Below, in pieces: positions 1 to 9,990 of a DNA stretch of 64,000 nt. The notes below the pieces were generated by a model. It was not told where the DNA came from. It searched no databases and saw only the letters and a program-made list of their open reading frames with translations. The translations under genes were made by a program, and so were the position numbers. Each line of letters begins with the position of its first letter. Within the stretch, counting starts at the first letter, position 1. This stretch comes from an uncultured Acetatifactor sp. (GTDB lineage Bacteria; Bacillota; Clostridia; Lachnospirales; Lachnospiraceae). The stretch spans positions 1-64,000 of the forward strand of contig CANQBS010000004.1 of the NCBI GenBank assembly GCA_947589075.1, read 5' to 3'.

Positions 1-17
1 CCCAGGGCTCCTACATC

Positions 18-1019
18 ATGCCTTTGGGCTTTATGGGGGAAGATATCGTTTATGGGCTTGCCCGGCAGGAGGATGTGGCGACGGATTCTGTCGGCAGGAT
101 CTTTTATCCCATGTACCAGGTCGGGATCTGCAGTTCAGAGGGCGAAATCCTGAAGGAATTTGGCCATGACCGGATCTATACCATCGGATGTACCGTGATG
201 GAGAAGCAGATCGTTCTGGAACGCGTTCAGAAAAAGGAGGATGGCAGTTATCAGGAGACGGACCCTGAATATATCATGTCCAATGAGGAGGTATCGGCGG
301 CAAAAAACAATGTTGTGACTGCCGTGATCGATACTTATGAAAAGTATGTTCAGATCCAGGTAAAAAATGAAATTGACAGGAAGAGTCTTCAGGTCCAGAC
401 CCCCAGGGAGGTGGTATTCGAAGAAAGCCGCAATCTGGAAATTACGGGAGAAACGTCTGTTTCCAGATATTATGTCTGGGGAAAAGACGGAGTGGAAGGA
501 ATCTATGCGGATCCTGCAAAGGCTGTGGCCCGGGCTTATGAGGAAAACGGCTGCGTGCTGAACGAGGGAGGAGAACGTATCTGGATACGAGGCAACCGCG
601 TGACCCGCAATCAGATCATGGCGATCGGCGCAAAAGAGGTTCAGGAAGGGCAAAGCAGTCTTGCGGTCTGCCTGGATACTATTTTAAATTTTGAAGGCGT
701 TTACCGGAATTCCCAGATGCTGCTGGAGGAAGGGATGGATGTTCTTAAGATTCTGGAAGAAGGTCTGGAGGATGCGGATGTCCTGGATCTGACCGGCTGC
801 AGCCTGGATGCGGTGCTGTATTTTGTAAATCAGGACATTCCTGTCCTGGCGATTCTTGAGGATGGAGAAGCCCTTCTGATAACGGGCTTTAACGAATTAA
901 ACGTTGTATTAATGGAGCCTTCCACAGGAAGGCTGTACAGGAAGGGCATGAAGGATTCTGCCAGCCTGTTCGAAGAAAATGGGAATTGTTTTATTACGTA
1001 TGTCAAAAACAGGGATTAA
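18..1019 (+). CDS. Hypothetical protein with C39-like/papain-like C-terminal region; 5' end may lie outside the window
   Basis: ORF open from the window edge; C-terminal pattern (QSSLAVCLDTILNFEG...ILEDGEALLITGFNELNVVLMEPSTGRLYRKG) resembles C39-like peptidase folds. Confidence 0.5.
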   Translation: MPLGFMGEDIVYGLARQEDVATDSVGRIFYPMYQVGICSSEGEILKEFGHDRIYTIGCTVMEKQIVLERVQKKEDGSYQETDPEYIMSNEEVSAAKNNVVTAVIDTYEKYVQIQVKNEIDRKSLQVQTPREVVFEESRNLEITGETSVSRYYVWGKDGVEGIYADPAKAVARAYEENGCVLNEGGERIWIRGNRVTRNQIMAIGAKEVQEGQSSLAVCLDTILNFEGVYRNSQMLLEEGMDVLKILEEGLEDADVLDLTGCSLDAVLYFVNQDIPVLAILEDGEALLITGFNELNVVLMEPSTGRLYRKGMKDSASLFEENGNCFITYVKNRD

Positions 1020-1096
1020 CAAATGAGGCGGGGACAGATGACTGCGGATCCTGCGGCAGGGCCGGGCGTCTGTTCATGTCCAAAGGGAGGTGTACA

Positions 1097-3739
1097 ATGA
1101 AGCTTCATCTTTTACAGAACAGGAAAAAAGAAGGTTATACCACATGGGGCTGTACCTGGAAAAAAGGGGAATGCCCCGGAGATTCCGGATTCCTCTGCAC
1201 AAACCGGGATGGCGGAAGGGTGCCCCTGCAAAGCAGGGTCACGGCTTACTGGCCGGATGGAAGCGTGAAATGGTCTGCCCATACTGCGGACAGCGAGACC
1301 CTGGATGACGAGATCCAGGTGAGGCCCCTTCCCCGGGGAACTTGTTCCTTGAAGGATATGGAGCCTGTAAGCGGAATGACGCTGGAAGAATCGGAAGATA
1401 CCTTTATCCTGCATTCCGGCAGGCTGACTGTGGTAATTGCGCCGAAGGCGGATGAATTGTTTGAATCCGCAGCGTGGGAAGGACGAATCTGTCTGCAGCA
1501 CGCCAAACCCGTGCTGCTTTTGGAGGAACCCTCTGTGCAGGGGGATTGTCAGGTGCGGATAAACAGACCTTACCATGCTGTGATCAAAGAGGTGGAATTT
1601 GAGGAAGAAGGGGCTTCGCAGACCATTCTGCGCTTCTCAGGATACCATGAGGACAGCAGGGGGGAACAGAGAATTCCCTTTATCATCCGCATGAAGGTAG
1701 GATTTGACAGCGGACGGATCGGATTTGTCCATACTTTCCTGTATGATGGGGATGAGGACAGGGATTTCCTGAAGGGAATCGGCCTGTCGGTACAGGTTCC
1801 CATGGAGGGCGCCCTTTACAACCGCCATGTGAAATTTACAGGGGACGCGGGAACCTTCCATGAAAGCGTGGCCCATATGATCGCCTGGCGTCCCAACCTT
1901 CCCCGAAAGTATTCGGAAATGCAGAACCGGGGGGAGAGACTTGAATTTACTGGAGATACGGCACAGTCCGTAGAGACCATGCTGGGACAGATGCCCTTCT
2001 GGAGTGAATATGATCTTTGTCAGGACAGCATGAATCATTTCGGCATCCGGAAAAAGATACAGGATGAGAACTGCTGTTATATAGACTGCCTTCACGGGAA
2101 CCGTTCCGAAGGCGGAGCTGCCGTGGGTTCTGAGGCGGGGTCCGTGCTTTTTGCGGTGAGGGATTTCTGGGAGACTTATCCTTCCGGAATTCAGGTAAAG
2201 GGTCTGGATACGGATGCGGCGGAAGCTTTTATCTGGCTTTGGTCCCCCAGGGCGGAGGCCATGGATTTTCGCCATTATGCGAACCGGGGATATAACCAGG
2301 TCTGCTACGAAGGCTATGATTACAAAGGAGCCAGCCCTTACGGGATCGCCAGCACCAGCGAATATTCCATGGCTTTGTGCGGTGAGCTGATCCCTTCCGA
2401 CGAAGTTCTGGAGAACTTTGCGGAGAGCGTCAGGAAACCGGCGCAATATGTAGGAACCCCGGAATATTATCATGAGTGCAGGGCTTTCGGTTACTGGTCT
2501 CTGCCGGATTTCGATACGGAAGTGGGGCGCTGGATCGAGGAACAGCTGAAACGCGCCTTTGAATTCTACAGACAGGAGGTGGATCAGAGGAACTGGTACG
2601 GGCTGTTCAATTACGGGGACTTCATGCATACCTATGAGCTGCCCCGGCATCAGTGGCGCTATGATGTGGGAGGCTATGCCTGGGATAATACGGAGCTGGT
2701 GCCCACCCTGTGGCTCTGGTATTATTTCCTGCGCACCGGCAGGGAGGAGGTCTTTACCCTGGCTGAGAAGCTTTCACGCCATACTTCGGAGGTGGATGTG
2801 TACCATATGGGGAAGTATAAAGGCCTGGGTTCCAGGCATAATGTCCGCCATTGGGGCTGTCCCTGCAAGGAGGCCAGGATCGCCATGGCGTCCCATCATC
2901 GGTTTTATTATTATATGACCGGGGACTACAGGATGGAGGATATTTTTGAAGAGCTGAAGGACAATGAATGGACTTTCCTGAACAAGGATCCTCTGGGAGA
3001 TTTTTATCAAAAGGAAAATATGGTATATCCCAGCCATGCCAGAAGCGGGCCGGACTGGTCCTCCCTCTGTGCCAACTGGATGACCCAGTGGGAGAGAAGC
3101 CAGGATACCGTTTACAGGGATAAAATCCTTACCGGAATGGAGGATATTAAAAATACGCCCTTAAGGCTGATCTCGGGGCCGGATTTCGAGTTTGATCCGG
3201 CGACAGTGCATCTTCGTTATATCGGAGAAAAGGTGACGGGAGGCGTTCATCTGCAGATCTGTATGGGGGCTCCCCAGATCTGGATGGAGATGGGGGATCT
3301 GCTGGAGGACGAGGAATGGAAGGATATGCTGGCTGAATACGGAAGGTTTTATTTCCTTCCGCCAGAGAAGAAACAGGAGGAATCCCGGGGTATGATCGGA
3401 AAAAGGAAATTTTCCTATCCTATGTTTGCCACCGGGATCGGCGCATACGGCGCCGCGAGGCACGAAAGCGAGGAGGAAGCCCTAAGGGTAGCCGGGGTGC
3501 TTCTGGGTTCCCTTTTGCGGGAAGGAGAGGAAGGGGGCTTTGAGACAGTGAGGGTGAAAAATGCCGGGAACCGGGAGGAACTGGTGGAAATTCCCTGGAT
3601 CTCCACCAATTTTACCGCTCAGTGGTGCCTAAACGCCATCGTAGCCCCGGACTTTATCAGAAAGTGGATGCCAAAGACCCTGGAGGAAGCGCTGAAGCTG
3701 ATCCGGGAGAAGGAGGGAGACTCCTTCAGAAAGGGATGA
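1097..3739 (+). CDS. PcRGLX/YetA-like (exo-rhamnogalacturonan lyase family) protein
   Basis: About 880 aa; the ATG at 1097 after an AGGGAGG RBS is preferred over the track start at 986; motifs such as EYYHECRAFGYWSLPDFD and GLFNYGDFMHTYE...YDVGGYAWDNTE are YetA-like. Confidence 0.6.
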   Translation: MKLHLLQNRKKEGYTTWGCTWKKGECPGDSGFLCTNRDGGRVPLQSRVTAYWPDGSVKWSAHTADSETLDDEIQVRPLPRGTCSLKDMEPVSGMTLEESEDTFILHSGRLTVVIAPKADELFESAAWEGRICLQHAKPVLLLEEPSVQGDCQVRINRPYHAVIKEVEFEEEGASQTILRFSGYHEDSRGEQRIPFIIRMKVGFDSGRIGFVHTFLYDGDEDRDFLKGIGLSVQVPMEGALYNRHVKFTGDAGTFHESVAHMIAWRPNLPRKYSEMQNRGERLEFTGDTAQSVETMLGQMPFWSEYDLCQDSMNHFGIRKKIQDENCCYIDCLHGNRSEGGAAVGSEAGSVLFAVRDFWETYPSGIQVKGLDTDAAEAFIWLWSPRAEAMDFRHYANRGYNQVCYEGYDYKGASPYGIASTSEYSMALCGELIPSDEVLENFAESVRKPAQYVGTPEYYHECRAFGYWSLPDFDTEVGRWIEEQLKRAFEFYRQEVDQRNWYGLFNYGDFMHTYELPRHQWRYDVGGYAWDNTELVPTLWLWYYFLRTGREEVFTLAEKLSRHTSEVDVYHMGKYKGLGSRHNVRHWGCPCKEARIAMASHHRFYYYMTGDYRMEDIFEELKDNEWTFLNKDPLGDFYQKENMVYPSHARSGPDWSSLCANWMTQWERSQDTVYRDKILTGMEDIKNTPLRLISGPDFEFDPATVHLRYIGEKVTGGVHLQICMGAPQIWMEMGDLLEDEEWKDMLAEYGRFYFLPPEKKQEESRGMIGKRKFSYPMFATGIGAYGAARHESEEEALRVAGVLLGSLLREGEEGGFETVRVKNAGNREELVEIPWISTNFTAQWCLNAIVAPDFIRKWMPKTLEEALKLIREKEGDSFRKG

Positions 3740-3763
3740 TCCGCCGGGGAAACGTGGGTTCTG

Positions 3764-4342
3764 TCAGGATATTTCGAACTGGCGGACCCGCTTTCTTACC
3801 TGTGCACCTGTCAGGACTGCAAGGAACAGCTTTATGATCTCTCCGGGAAGATAGGGGATCACTCCTGCCCAAAGGGCGGCGTAAAAGCTGTAGTGAGCCA
3901 GATAAGCCAGCCACAGGGTTCCGAACAGGAAAAGGAGAACAGATCCAAACAGGATTCCGATCACATGCATAACGGGTTTGTTGGGGAAATGGTCTATGAA
4001 AAAGCCCCCCAAAAGCGCCAGGAAAATGTAGCCGATGAGGTATCCCCCGGTGGGACCCAGCGCTTTTCCGATCCCTCCGGTGAAGCCGGTAAATACCGGG
4101 GCTCCGGCGATCCCCAGCAGAAGGTAGATCAGAACGCTGATGGTACCCCTTTTCATGCCGGACACATAGACTACGAAGTAGACGGCCAGGGTTCCCAGGG
4201 ATATGGGGACCAGATGCATGGGAAGGGGAATGGAAACAGGACCCAGGATACAGATCACTGCGGTCATCAGACCTGTGAGCGCCAGCTCATGGGTCTTTTC
4301 TTTGGAGGGTGTTTTGGTGGGGGATGGGGTGGAAGTTTTCAT
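3764..4342 (-). CDS. bioY: BioY-family biotin transporter substrate-specificity component
   Basis: 192 aa; GPVSIPLPMHLVPISLGTLAVYFVVYVSGMKRGTISVLIYLLLGIAGAPVFTGFTGGIGKALGPTGGYLIGYI is typical of BioY. Confidence 0.92.
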   Translation of the reverse strand: MKTSTPSPTKTPSKEKTHELALTGLMTAVICILGPVSIPLPMHLVPISLGTLAVYFVVYVSGMKRGTISVLIYLLLGIAGAPVFTGFTGGIGKALGPTGGYLIGYIFLALLGGFFIDHFPNKPVMHVIGILFGSVLLFLFGTLWLAYLAHYSFYAALWAGVIPYLPGEIIKLFLAVLTGAQVRKRVRQFEIS

Positions 4343-4432
4343 GGGGGTCTCCTTTTTTTAATTGGTTTTAGGTGGACGGGTGATCGGGGGTTTGTGATCA
4401 CCTGTTTTATTAGTATATAGGAAAGAAAAGAG

Positions 4433-4466
4433 ATTGTCAACTATTAATATATAATTAGTTGACAAT
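4433..4466. promoter_or_regulatory. BirA-type operator upstream of bioY
   Basis: Perfect 10-bp inverted repeat ATTGTCAACT-N14-AGTTGACAAT about 90 bp upstream of the bioY start; architecture matches BirA sites (TTGT.AAC-N14/15-GTT.ACAA). Confidence 0.75.
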
Positions 4467-4537
4467 TAAATCAACATTAAATCAAACATATCAAACAATT
4501 AATTGCAGCAGGACGGCGGGACCGGGCATGATAAAAG

Positions 4538-4580
4538 AACCGCCGGACCTTTGGGGTTCGGCGGAGCGGTGATTTTGTTT
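4538..4580 (-). terminator. Rho-independent terminator downstream of prs
   Basis: CCGCCGGACC...GGTTCGGCGG stem, followed on the minus strand by TTCTTTT. Confidence 0.7.
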
Positions 4581-4609
4581 TCAGTTTATGAATTTTACAA
4601 TTTTTTCTC

Positions 4610-5794
4610 TTACAGTTCTCCGTTCTTGTATCTGGCAACGATGTTTTGGATCCTTTCATTGGGGTTCAGCAGGTCGCTGATGGAAGAGTCGTGGTTCAGG
4701 GTGTCGATGATGTAGGCGATGTATTTGCTCATGTCGCAGTTGATGTACCATTCTCTCTGGAGGAGATCGGGAGTCTGGTATACCAGGTTGGTGGTGAGAA
4801 CCCTGGTGATGGTGCCGTCCCTGTATGCCGCGTCAAACTTGTCCAGTCCGTTGGTGAACAGTCCAAAGGTGGAGAAAACGAAGATTTTGGCGGCCTTGCG
4901 CTTTTTCAGTTCTCTGGCCACCTCCAGTACGCTGTCTCCGGAGGATATCATATCGTCGATGATGATCATATCCTTGCCTTCCACGCTGGAACCGAGGAAT
5001 TCGTGGGCCACAATGGGATTGCGTCCATTTACGATCTTGGTATAGTCCCTGCGCTTGTAGAACATTCCCATGTCCAGGCCCAGAACGTTGGCGATGTAGA
5101 TCGCCCGGCTCATACCGCCCTCGTCGGGGCTGATCACCATCATATGGCTGGAATCCAGCTGCAGGCCCTTTACGTTGCGTAAGAGTCCTTTGATAAACTG
5201 GTATGCGGGCCGCACCGTTTCAAAGCCATGGAGGGGGATCGCGTTCTGTACTCTGGGGTCGTGGGCGTCGAAGGTGATGATGTTGTCCACGCCCATGCGG
5301 ACCAGCTCCTGCAGGGCCAGGGCACAGTCCAGGGATTCTCTGGAGGTTCTCTTATGCTGGCGGCTTTCATACAGGAAGGGCATGATCACGGTGATGCGCC
5401 TTGCCTTGCCGCCCACAGCGGAAATCACACGTTTCAGATCCTGGTAATGGTCGTCAGGGGACATCCTGTTCTCGTGGCCGCAAAGCCGGTAGGTGAGGCT
5501 GTAGTTGCAGACATCCACCAGAAGATAAAGGTCGAAGCCCCGGGCAGATTCCATGATCATGCCCTTTGCCTCCCCGGAACCGAAACGGGGCACCTTGGCG
5601 TTCATCAGGTAAGAAGGGCGCTGATAGCCGGAAAAAGCAAGGGAATCCTTGTGCTCATTTTCCCGCTCTGTTCTCCATTTTACAAGATACTGGTCGATTT
5701 TTTCTCCGATGGGCTTGCAGCTCTCTAAGGCAATGATGCCCAAAGAGCCTACAGGAATGGTCTCCAGATTCCGTTTTTCTTCGCGGTTGGCCAT
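4610..5794 (-). CDS. prs: Ribose-phosphate pyrophosphokinase
   Basis: 394 aa; RRITVIMPFLYESRQHKRTSRESLDCALALQEL and DMIIIDDMISSGDS (PRPP motif). Confidence 0.92.
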   Translation of the reverse strand: MANREEKRNLETIPVGSLGIIALESCKPIGEKIDQYLVKWRTERENEHKDSLAFSGYQRPSYLMNAKVPRFGSGEAKGMIMESARGFDLYLLVDVCNYSLTYRLCGHENRMSPDDHYQDLKRVISAVGGKARRITVIMPFLYESRQHKRTSRESLDCALALQELVRMGVDNIITFDAHDPRVQNAIPLHGFETVRPAYQFIKGLLRNVKGLQLDSSHMMVISPDEGGMSRAIYIANVLGLDMGMFYKRRDYTKIVNGRNPIVAHEFLGSSVEGKDMIIIDDMISSGDSVLEVARELKKRKAAKIFVFSTFGLFTNGLDKFDAAYRDGTITRVLTTNLVYQTPDLLQREWYINCDMSKYIAYIIDTLNHDSSISDLLNPNERIQNIVARYKNGEL

Positions 5795-5804
5795 TGAAAA
5801 ATCC

Positions 5805-6773
5805 TCACTTTCGCATACGTTTTTTGTAGATCCTGATATCCGGACCGGTCAGCTTGCAAAGAATATAATTGCTGGTCAGTCTTGAGAAAATTCTGTCTGA
5901 ATATCTGTCCCTTAACTCCTCAAGGCTTAAGTTCGTGGAGATGATGGTAGATTTACGGCGCAGCGCCCGTTCATTCAGACAGGCAAACAGCTGCGAGGTT
6001 ACAAAAGAATTGGTTACTTCCGTTCCCAGGTCGTCTATAATGATCAGGTCGCTTTCATAAAGATCCTGATAAAACTGGTATAAGTTCTCTTTTTCCCTGG
6101 AATCGAAATTATAGCGGGCCAGCCTGTCAAAAAGTCCGGAAGAACTGAAATAGATCACGGAGTAACCTTTATTTAAAAGTTCCTGGGCGATGCATCCGGA
6201 CAGAAAGCTTTTCCCAGTACCTACTGTACCATAAAAAAAGAGATTTTGGTAGTCTTTTTCAAAGTTTTGTGTAAAATCCATGGAGATTCTCACTGCTTCC
6301 TGGAACCGTTTCCGGTCCTCCCCCTCATAGTACTCAAAAGAGAGGGCAGAGAAATTCTCCTGACGGATCGTTTCCCGGATGTTGCTCTGCTGGTAAAGGA
6401 GGCTGATCTCTTTGCTGCGCAGGCAGTGGCATTTCTGGTTCTGGCCTGTGAGGTACCCGGTATCCCGGCAGTCCGGACAGTCGTAAATGGGATCGAGATA
6501 ATCCTCCGGGAATCCGGCTGCAAGCAGAAGGCTGCGTTTCCTGCCGCGGATCTCCGAAAGGGCGGCATGGAAGTCGGGGAGGCAGTCTTCATCCTCCAGC
6601 AGTCGTCTGCCGTAATCCAGGGAAATACGTCCTACAGACTGATCCAGTTCTTTGTATTCAGGCAGACAGGAATAGACCCGACTGAGCCGCTCCTCCAGCA
6701 GATGTCGGTTACGGTTCCGGGTCTCTTCATATCCCTTCATAATAGATTCGTATTGTTGGTTGGTTAGTGCCAC
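5805..6773 (-). CDS. DnaC/DnaI-like helicase loader ATPase
   Basis: Cys-rich N-terminal motif CPDCRDTGYLTGQNQKCHC, Walker A FYGTVGTGKSFLSGCIAQELL, Walker B LIIIDDLGTE. Confidence 0.88.
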   Translation of the reverse strand: MALTNQQYESIMKGYEETRNRNRHLLEERLSRVYSCLPEYKELDQSVGRISLDYGRRLLEDEDCLPDFHAALSEIRGRKRSLLLAAGFPEDYLDPIYDCPDCRDTGYLTGQNQKCHCLRSKEISLLYQQSNIRETIRQENFSALSFEYYEGEDRKRFQEAVRISMDFTQNFEKDYQNLFFYGTVGTGKSFLSGCIAQELLNKGYSVIYFSSSGLFDRLARYNFDSREKENLYQFYQDLYESDLIIIDDLGTEVTNSFVTSQLFACLNERALRRKSTIISTNLSLEELRDRYSDRIFSRLTSNYILCKLTGPDIRIYKKRMRK

Positions 6774-6805
6774 AACGGATCTCCTTCAGCCTGAACTGTT
6801 ACGAT

Positions 6806-7855
6806 TTAATTGCTTAACAGTTCCCGCTCCAGTTCGTCGAAATTGTAGTCGTTCTGTTTAAACTGATTGAATTTATTGCCTGTACCTGCGTTCCTCACCG
6901 TATTTCTGCGTTTCTGCTGATACAGCTCGTCGATCCGCAGGATATCGGATTTCCTGTGGACGTTTTCTTTCAGCCAGCTGCTCAAGATGCTGTCCGCATA
7001 TTCAAAGCGGTGCTTGTCGGTAGCCAGAACCGTGCGCTCGCAGGCCTCGAAGATGATGTCCATGCCAAAGCCGTATTCCTTTAGCCAGCGGTTGATGAAC
7101 TCCAGCTCCTTTGCGGTGGGGGAGCCGCTCTTCCCCAGCTGGTCCATGATGGCGTAAACGGTTTTGTCATATCGTCCCACGATGGCCTTCGCCTGTTCGG
7201 GAGCGGTGATCCCCTGTTCCGCCCAGCTGATGGCTACCTTATCTATGTATTTAAAGTCTTTTTTGCCGCGGCTTACGCAGTAATCGAGCAGATAGTCGAT
7301 CAGATTCTCGGAAAAATGAAGCTCGTCCATAAAGAAGAGAATGGATTTCATCTCGGCCGGAGTCAGCGGCCTGCTAATATAAGCCTGAGCAATCGCCAGA
7401 AGCTCGGTTGTTTCTTTTCTGCTCTTGAATTCCGCAAGCTGGCTGGTTGTATAAACAGGCTTCCGGAAAGGGGAGGCTTCCGCTGGAACTTCTGCTTCCA
7501 GCGCAGCGCCGGCAGAGGAAAGTTCGGAAGGCAGATCCGCGTCAGGGGCGTCATGGTTTTCCTTCAGGTCCCGCAGATGGATGCCGGTGAGACTTCCTTC
7601 TCCGTCATACTCCAGGCTCAGAAGCTGCTTCTTTTCCCAGTATTTGAGGGCACGCATAACGTCCTTTTCCGTATGGTTGAACTTGTCCGCGATATCGGAC
7701 ACACTGATAGCCCGATTGGCATTCAGCATCCGGATCAGATACAAATATACCTTCAGCTGGGCGTCATTTGCATCCTTCATATAATGATCTATAAAATAGT
7801 TGGACACAACGGTGGAGTCCACATAATTGTCCCTGTAAATCGTTAAACGTGCCAT
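6806..7855 (-). CDS. DnaD domain-containing protein
   Basis: Likely start MARLTIYRDNYVDSTVV at 7855 rather than the track start at 8104; C-terminal DnaD-type region adjacent to a DnaI-like gene. Confidence 0.85.
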   Translation of the reverse strand: MARLTIYRDNYVDSTVVSNYFIDHYMKDANDAQLKVYLYLIRMLNANRAISVSDIADKFNHTEKDVMRALKYWEKKQLLSLEYDGEGSLTGIHLRDLKENHDAPDADLPSELSSAGAALEAEVPAEASPFRKPVYTTSQLAEFKSRKETTELLAIAQAYISRPLTPAEMKSILFFMDELHFSENLIDYLLDYCVSRGKKDFKYIDKVAISWAEQGITAPEQAKAIVGRYDKTVYAIMDQLGKSGSPTAKELEFINRWLKEYGFGMDIIFEACERTVLATDKHRFEYADSILSSWLKENVHRKSDILRIDELYQQKRRNTVRNAGTGNKFNQFKQNDYNFDELERELLSN

Positions 7856-8017
7856 TTTGCAAAATTCCTTTCCAGTAACCGGGCATCGGGCGGCAAAGAT
7901 CCGCAGCATTTTCCGTATACCGGCCCCCAACCCATGGAGAAAGTATAACATAAGTGTTACTGAATGAAAATAGCAAAAGTGCCGGAAATAAATCTGTCCC
8001 TGAAAGGACAGCAAAAA

Positions 8018-8187
8018 TGTGGATATTGTGGATTCTGTGGACAGATTTGAAGTCCTGTCCGATTTTTGCGGATAAATCGGGCATTTCCCGACAGAATTCG
8101 ACAAAAAACTTATCCACAGTTTCCAACGAAAAATCCACAGCCGGCTTCCGGAGATTTCCGGTTCGCTGACTGTGGAAATGTGGATAA
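8018..8187. promoter_or_regulatory. DnaA-box cluster between murC and dnaD
   Basis: Perfect TTATCCACA at 8110-8118, perfect TGTGGATAA at 8179-8187, one-mismatch TGTGGATAT at 8018-8026, plus weaker TGTGGATTC, AAATCCACA and TGTGGAAAT copies. Confidence 0.6.
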
Positions 8188-9582
8188 CTAAGTCCCAAGG
8201 AGGTTTTCTCCGATTTTATGCACATCTCCGGCGCCCATAGTTATCAACAGATCGCCGTTTATGCAATTTTCCAGTAAAAATTTTTCAATTTCATCAAAAG
8301 TGGGAAAACAGACAGCATCCTTTCCCAGCCGGCGGATTTCCTCGCAGACGTGTTCGCTGCTGATATCCAGGGCCTCGATCTCCCTGCCGGTCACTTCATA
8401 AATAGGAGCCAGCACAACCCGGTCTGCCAGGGTAAGGGCCTGGGCGAATTCGTGGAGGAAAGCCCTGGTCCGGGAATGGGTATGGGGCTGGAACACACAC
8501 CAAAGGGTCTTGTGGGGGTAATTGCGGGCGGCAGTGAGGGTAGCCGCAATCTCCGTGGGATGGTGGGCATAGTCGTCGATGACAGTTACGCCGCCGATCT
8601 GTCCCTTATATTCAAAGCGCCTGTCCGTCCCGGTAAAGTCCTTCAGCGCACCGGCAGTGATCGTCCGGCCGATGCCTAACAGGTCCGCCACCGCAATGGC
8701 CGCCATGGCGTTGCTCACATTGTGATCGCCGGGTACGCTCAGTGTAAATCTTTGCCTGTCCCCAGAACTGCGGCAGAGGGTAAAGGAAGCTCTGGCCAGT
8801 TCATCATGGGATACCTCCTCAGGATGATAATCAAATCGGTCGTTCCAGCCGTAGGTGATTACCCGGCACTTTAACCCTTCCGTGAAATAGGAGAGTTCGG
8901 GGATCTCGCCGTTGATGACCAGGGCGCCGTCCTCCGGCAGGAGTCCGGCAAATTCCCGGAAGGAATGGCGGATATCTTCCAGATCCTTGAAAAAGTCCAT
9001 ATGATCTTCCTCTACGTTTAATATGACGCCGATCCTGGGGAAGAAGCTTAAGAAGCTGTTGGTGTATTCGCAGGCCTCCGCCACAAAATAGTCGTGGCCG
9101 CCGCTTCTGTAATTGCCGCCGATACTGGGTAAGATCCCGCCGATGGAGAGGGTAGGATCCGTGTTCCCATGGAGCAGGATCTCGCTGATCATGGAGGTGG
9201 TGGTGGTCTTTCCGTGGGTTCCGCTGACTGCAACGGGCATCTTATAATTCTTCATCAGTTGTCCCAGCAGCTCCGCTCTGGAGAGGACGGGGATCCCCAG
9301 TTTCCTGACCGCCTGGAATTCGGGATTGGTATCCCGTATGGCGCTGGTGTATACTGCGCATTCTATATCCGGGGTGATATTGGATTCCCGCTGGCCGATA
9401 GCCACCGGAATCCCCTTTTCCTGCAGCATATCGGTCATGGCGCTTTTTGTGCTGTCGGAGCCGGATACTTCAAAGCCGGCGTCTTTTAAGATCTCGGCCA
9501 GACCGCTCATGCTGATGCCGCCGATGCCTATAAAATGTATTTTTCCCGGATGCCTGAAATCAATCTGATACATAACTGTCAC
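8188..9582 (-). CDS. murC: UDP-N-acetylmuramate--L-alanine ligase
   Basis: 464 aa; IHFIGIGGISMSGLAEIL, VAVSGTHGKTTTTSMI, VIDDYAHHPTEI. Confidence 0.95.
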   Translation of the reverse strand: MTVMYQIDFRHPGKIHFIGIGGISMSGLAEILKDAGFEVSGSDSTKSAMTDMLQEKGIPVAIGQRESNITPDIECAVYTSAIRDTNPEFQAVRKLGIPVLSRAELLGQLMKNYKMPVAVSGTHGKTTTTSMISEILLHGNTDPTLSIGGILPSIGGNYRSGGHDYFVAEACEYTNSFLSFFPRIGVILNVEEDHMDFFKDLEDIRHSFREFAGLLPEDGALVINGEIPELSYFTEGLKCRVITYGWNDRFDYHPEEVSHDELARASFTLCRSSGDRQRFTLSVPGDHNVSNAMAAIAVADLLGIGRTITAGALKDFTGTDRRFEYKGQIGGVTVIDDYAHHPTEIAATLTAARNYPHKTLWCVFQPHTHSRTRAFLHEFAQALTLADRVVLAPIYEVTGREIEALDISSEHVCEEIRRLGKDAVCFPTFDEIEKFLLENCINGDLLITMGAGDVHKIGENLLGT

Positions 9583-9834
9583 GCTTTCTTATCTGATCTA
9601 TGGTCTGTTCTGTTGTCCGGCTCACTTTTGGATCCGAAACTTCACCTACATTATATACACTGAGCGCGCAAAAAACAACTTCATTTTTGAAAATGTAAAA
9701 ATAGATAAAGATACAGAGGGCGAATTCGGACAAATTATGTGGAGAATTGACAAAAAAAAGTCGCTAAACACTGGAATTATATAAATATTATAACTGAAAA
9801 TGGGAAAAAGCTTGTATTTTTTCCGCTTTAAATA

Positions 9835-9863
9835 TTCACTTTCTTAAAAAGTTGTGTTATAAT
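9835..9863 (+). promoter_or_regulatory. Candidate sigma-A promoter upstream of glgC
   Basis: TTCACT-N17-TATAAT. Confidence 0.5.
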
Positions 9864-9990
9864 GGTTGTACCATAATAGGTAGTAGGTAGACGGCCGTTC
9901 AGATTTTTTGGAATCTGTTTCCCGGATCAGGGCATCGCTTTGTCAGGCAGCAGGGAACAGAGGTCGTCAGGCTGGATTGAGGTGATAACT

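Noticed and set aside
1637-2650. 337-aa antisense ORF in the YetA-like gene
   Set aside because: Shadow ORF in GC-rich coding sequence; no RBS or family signature.
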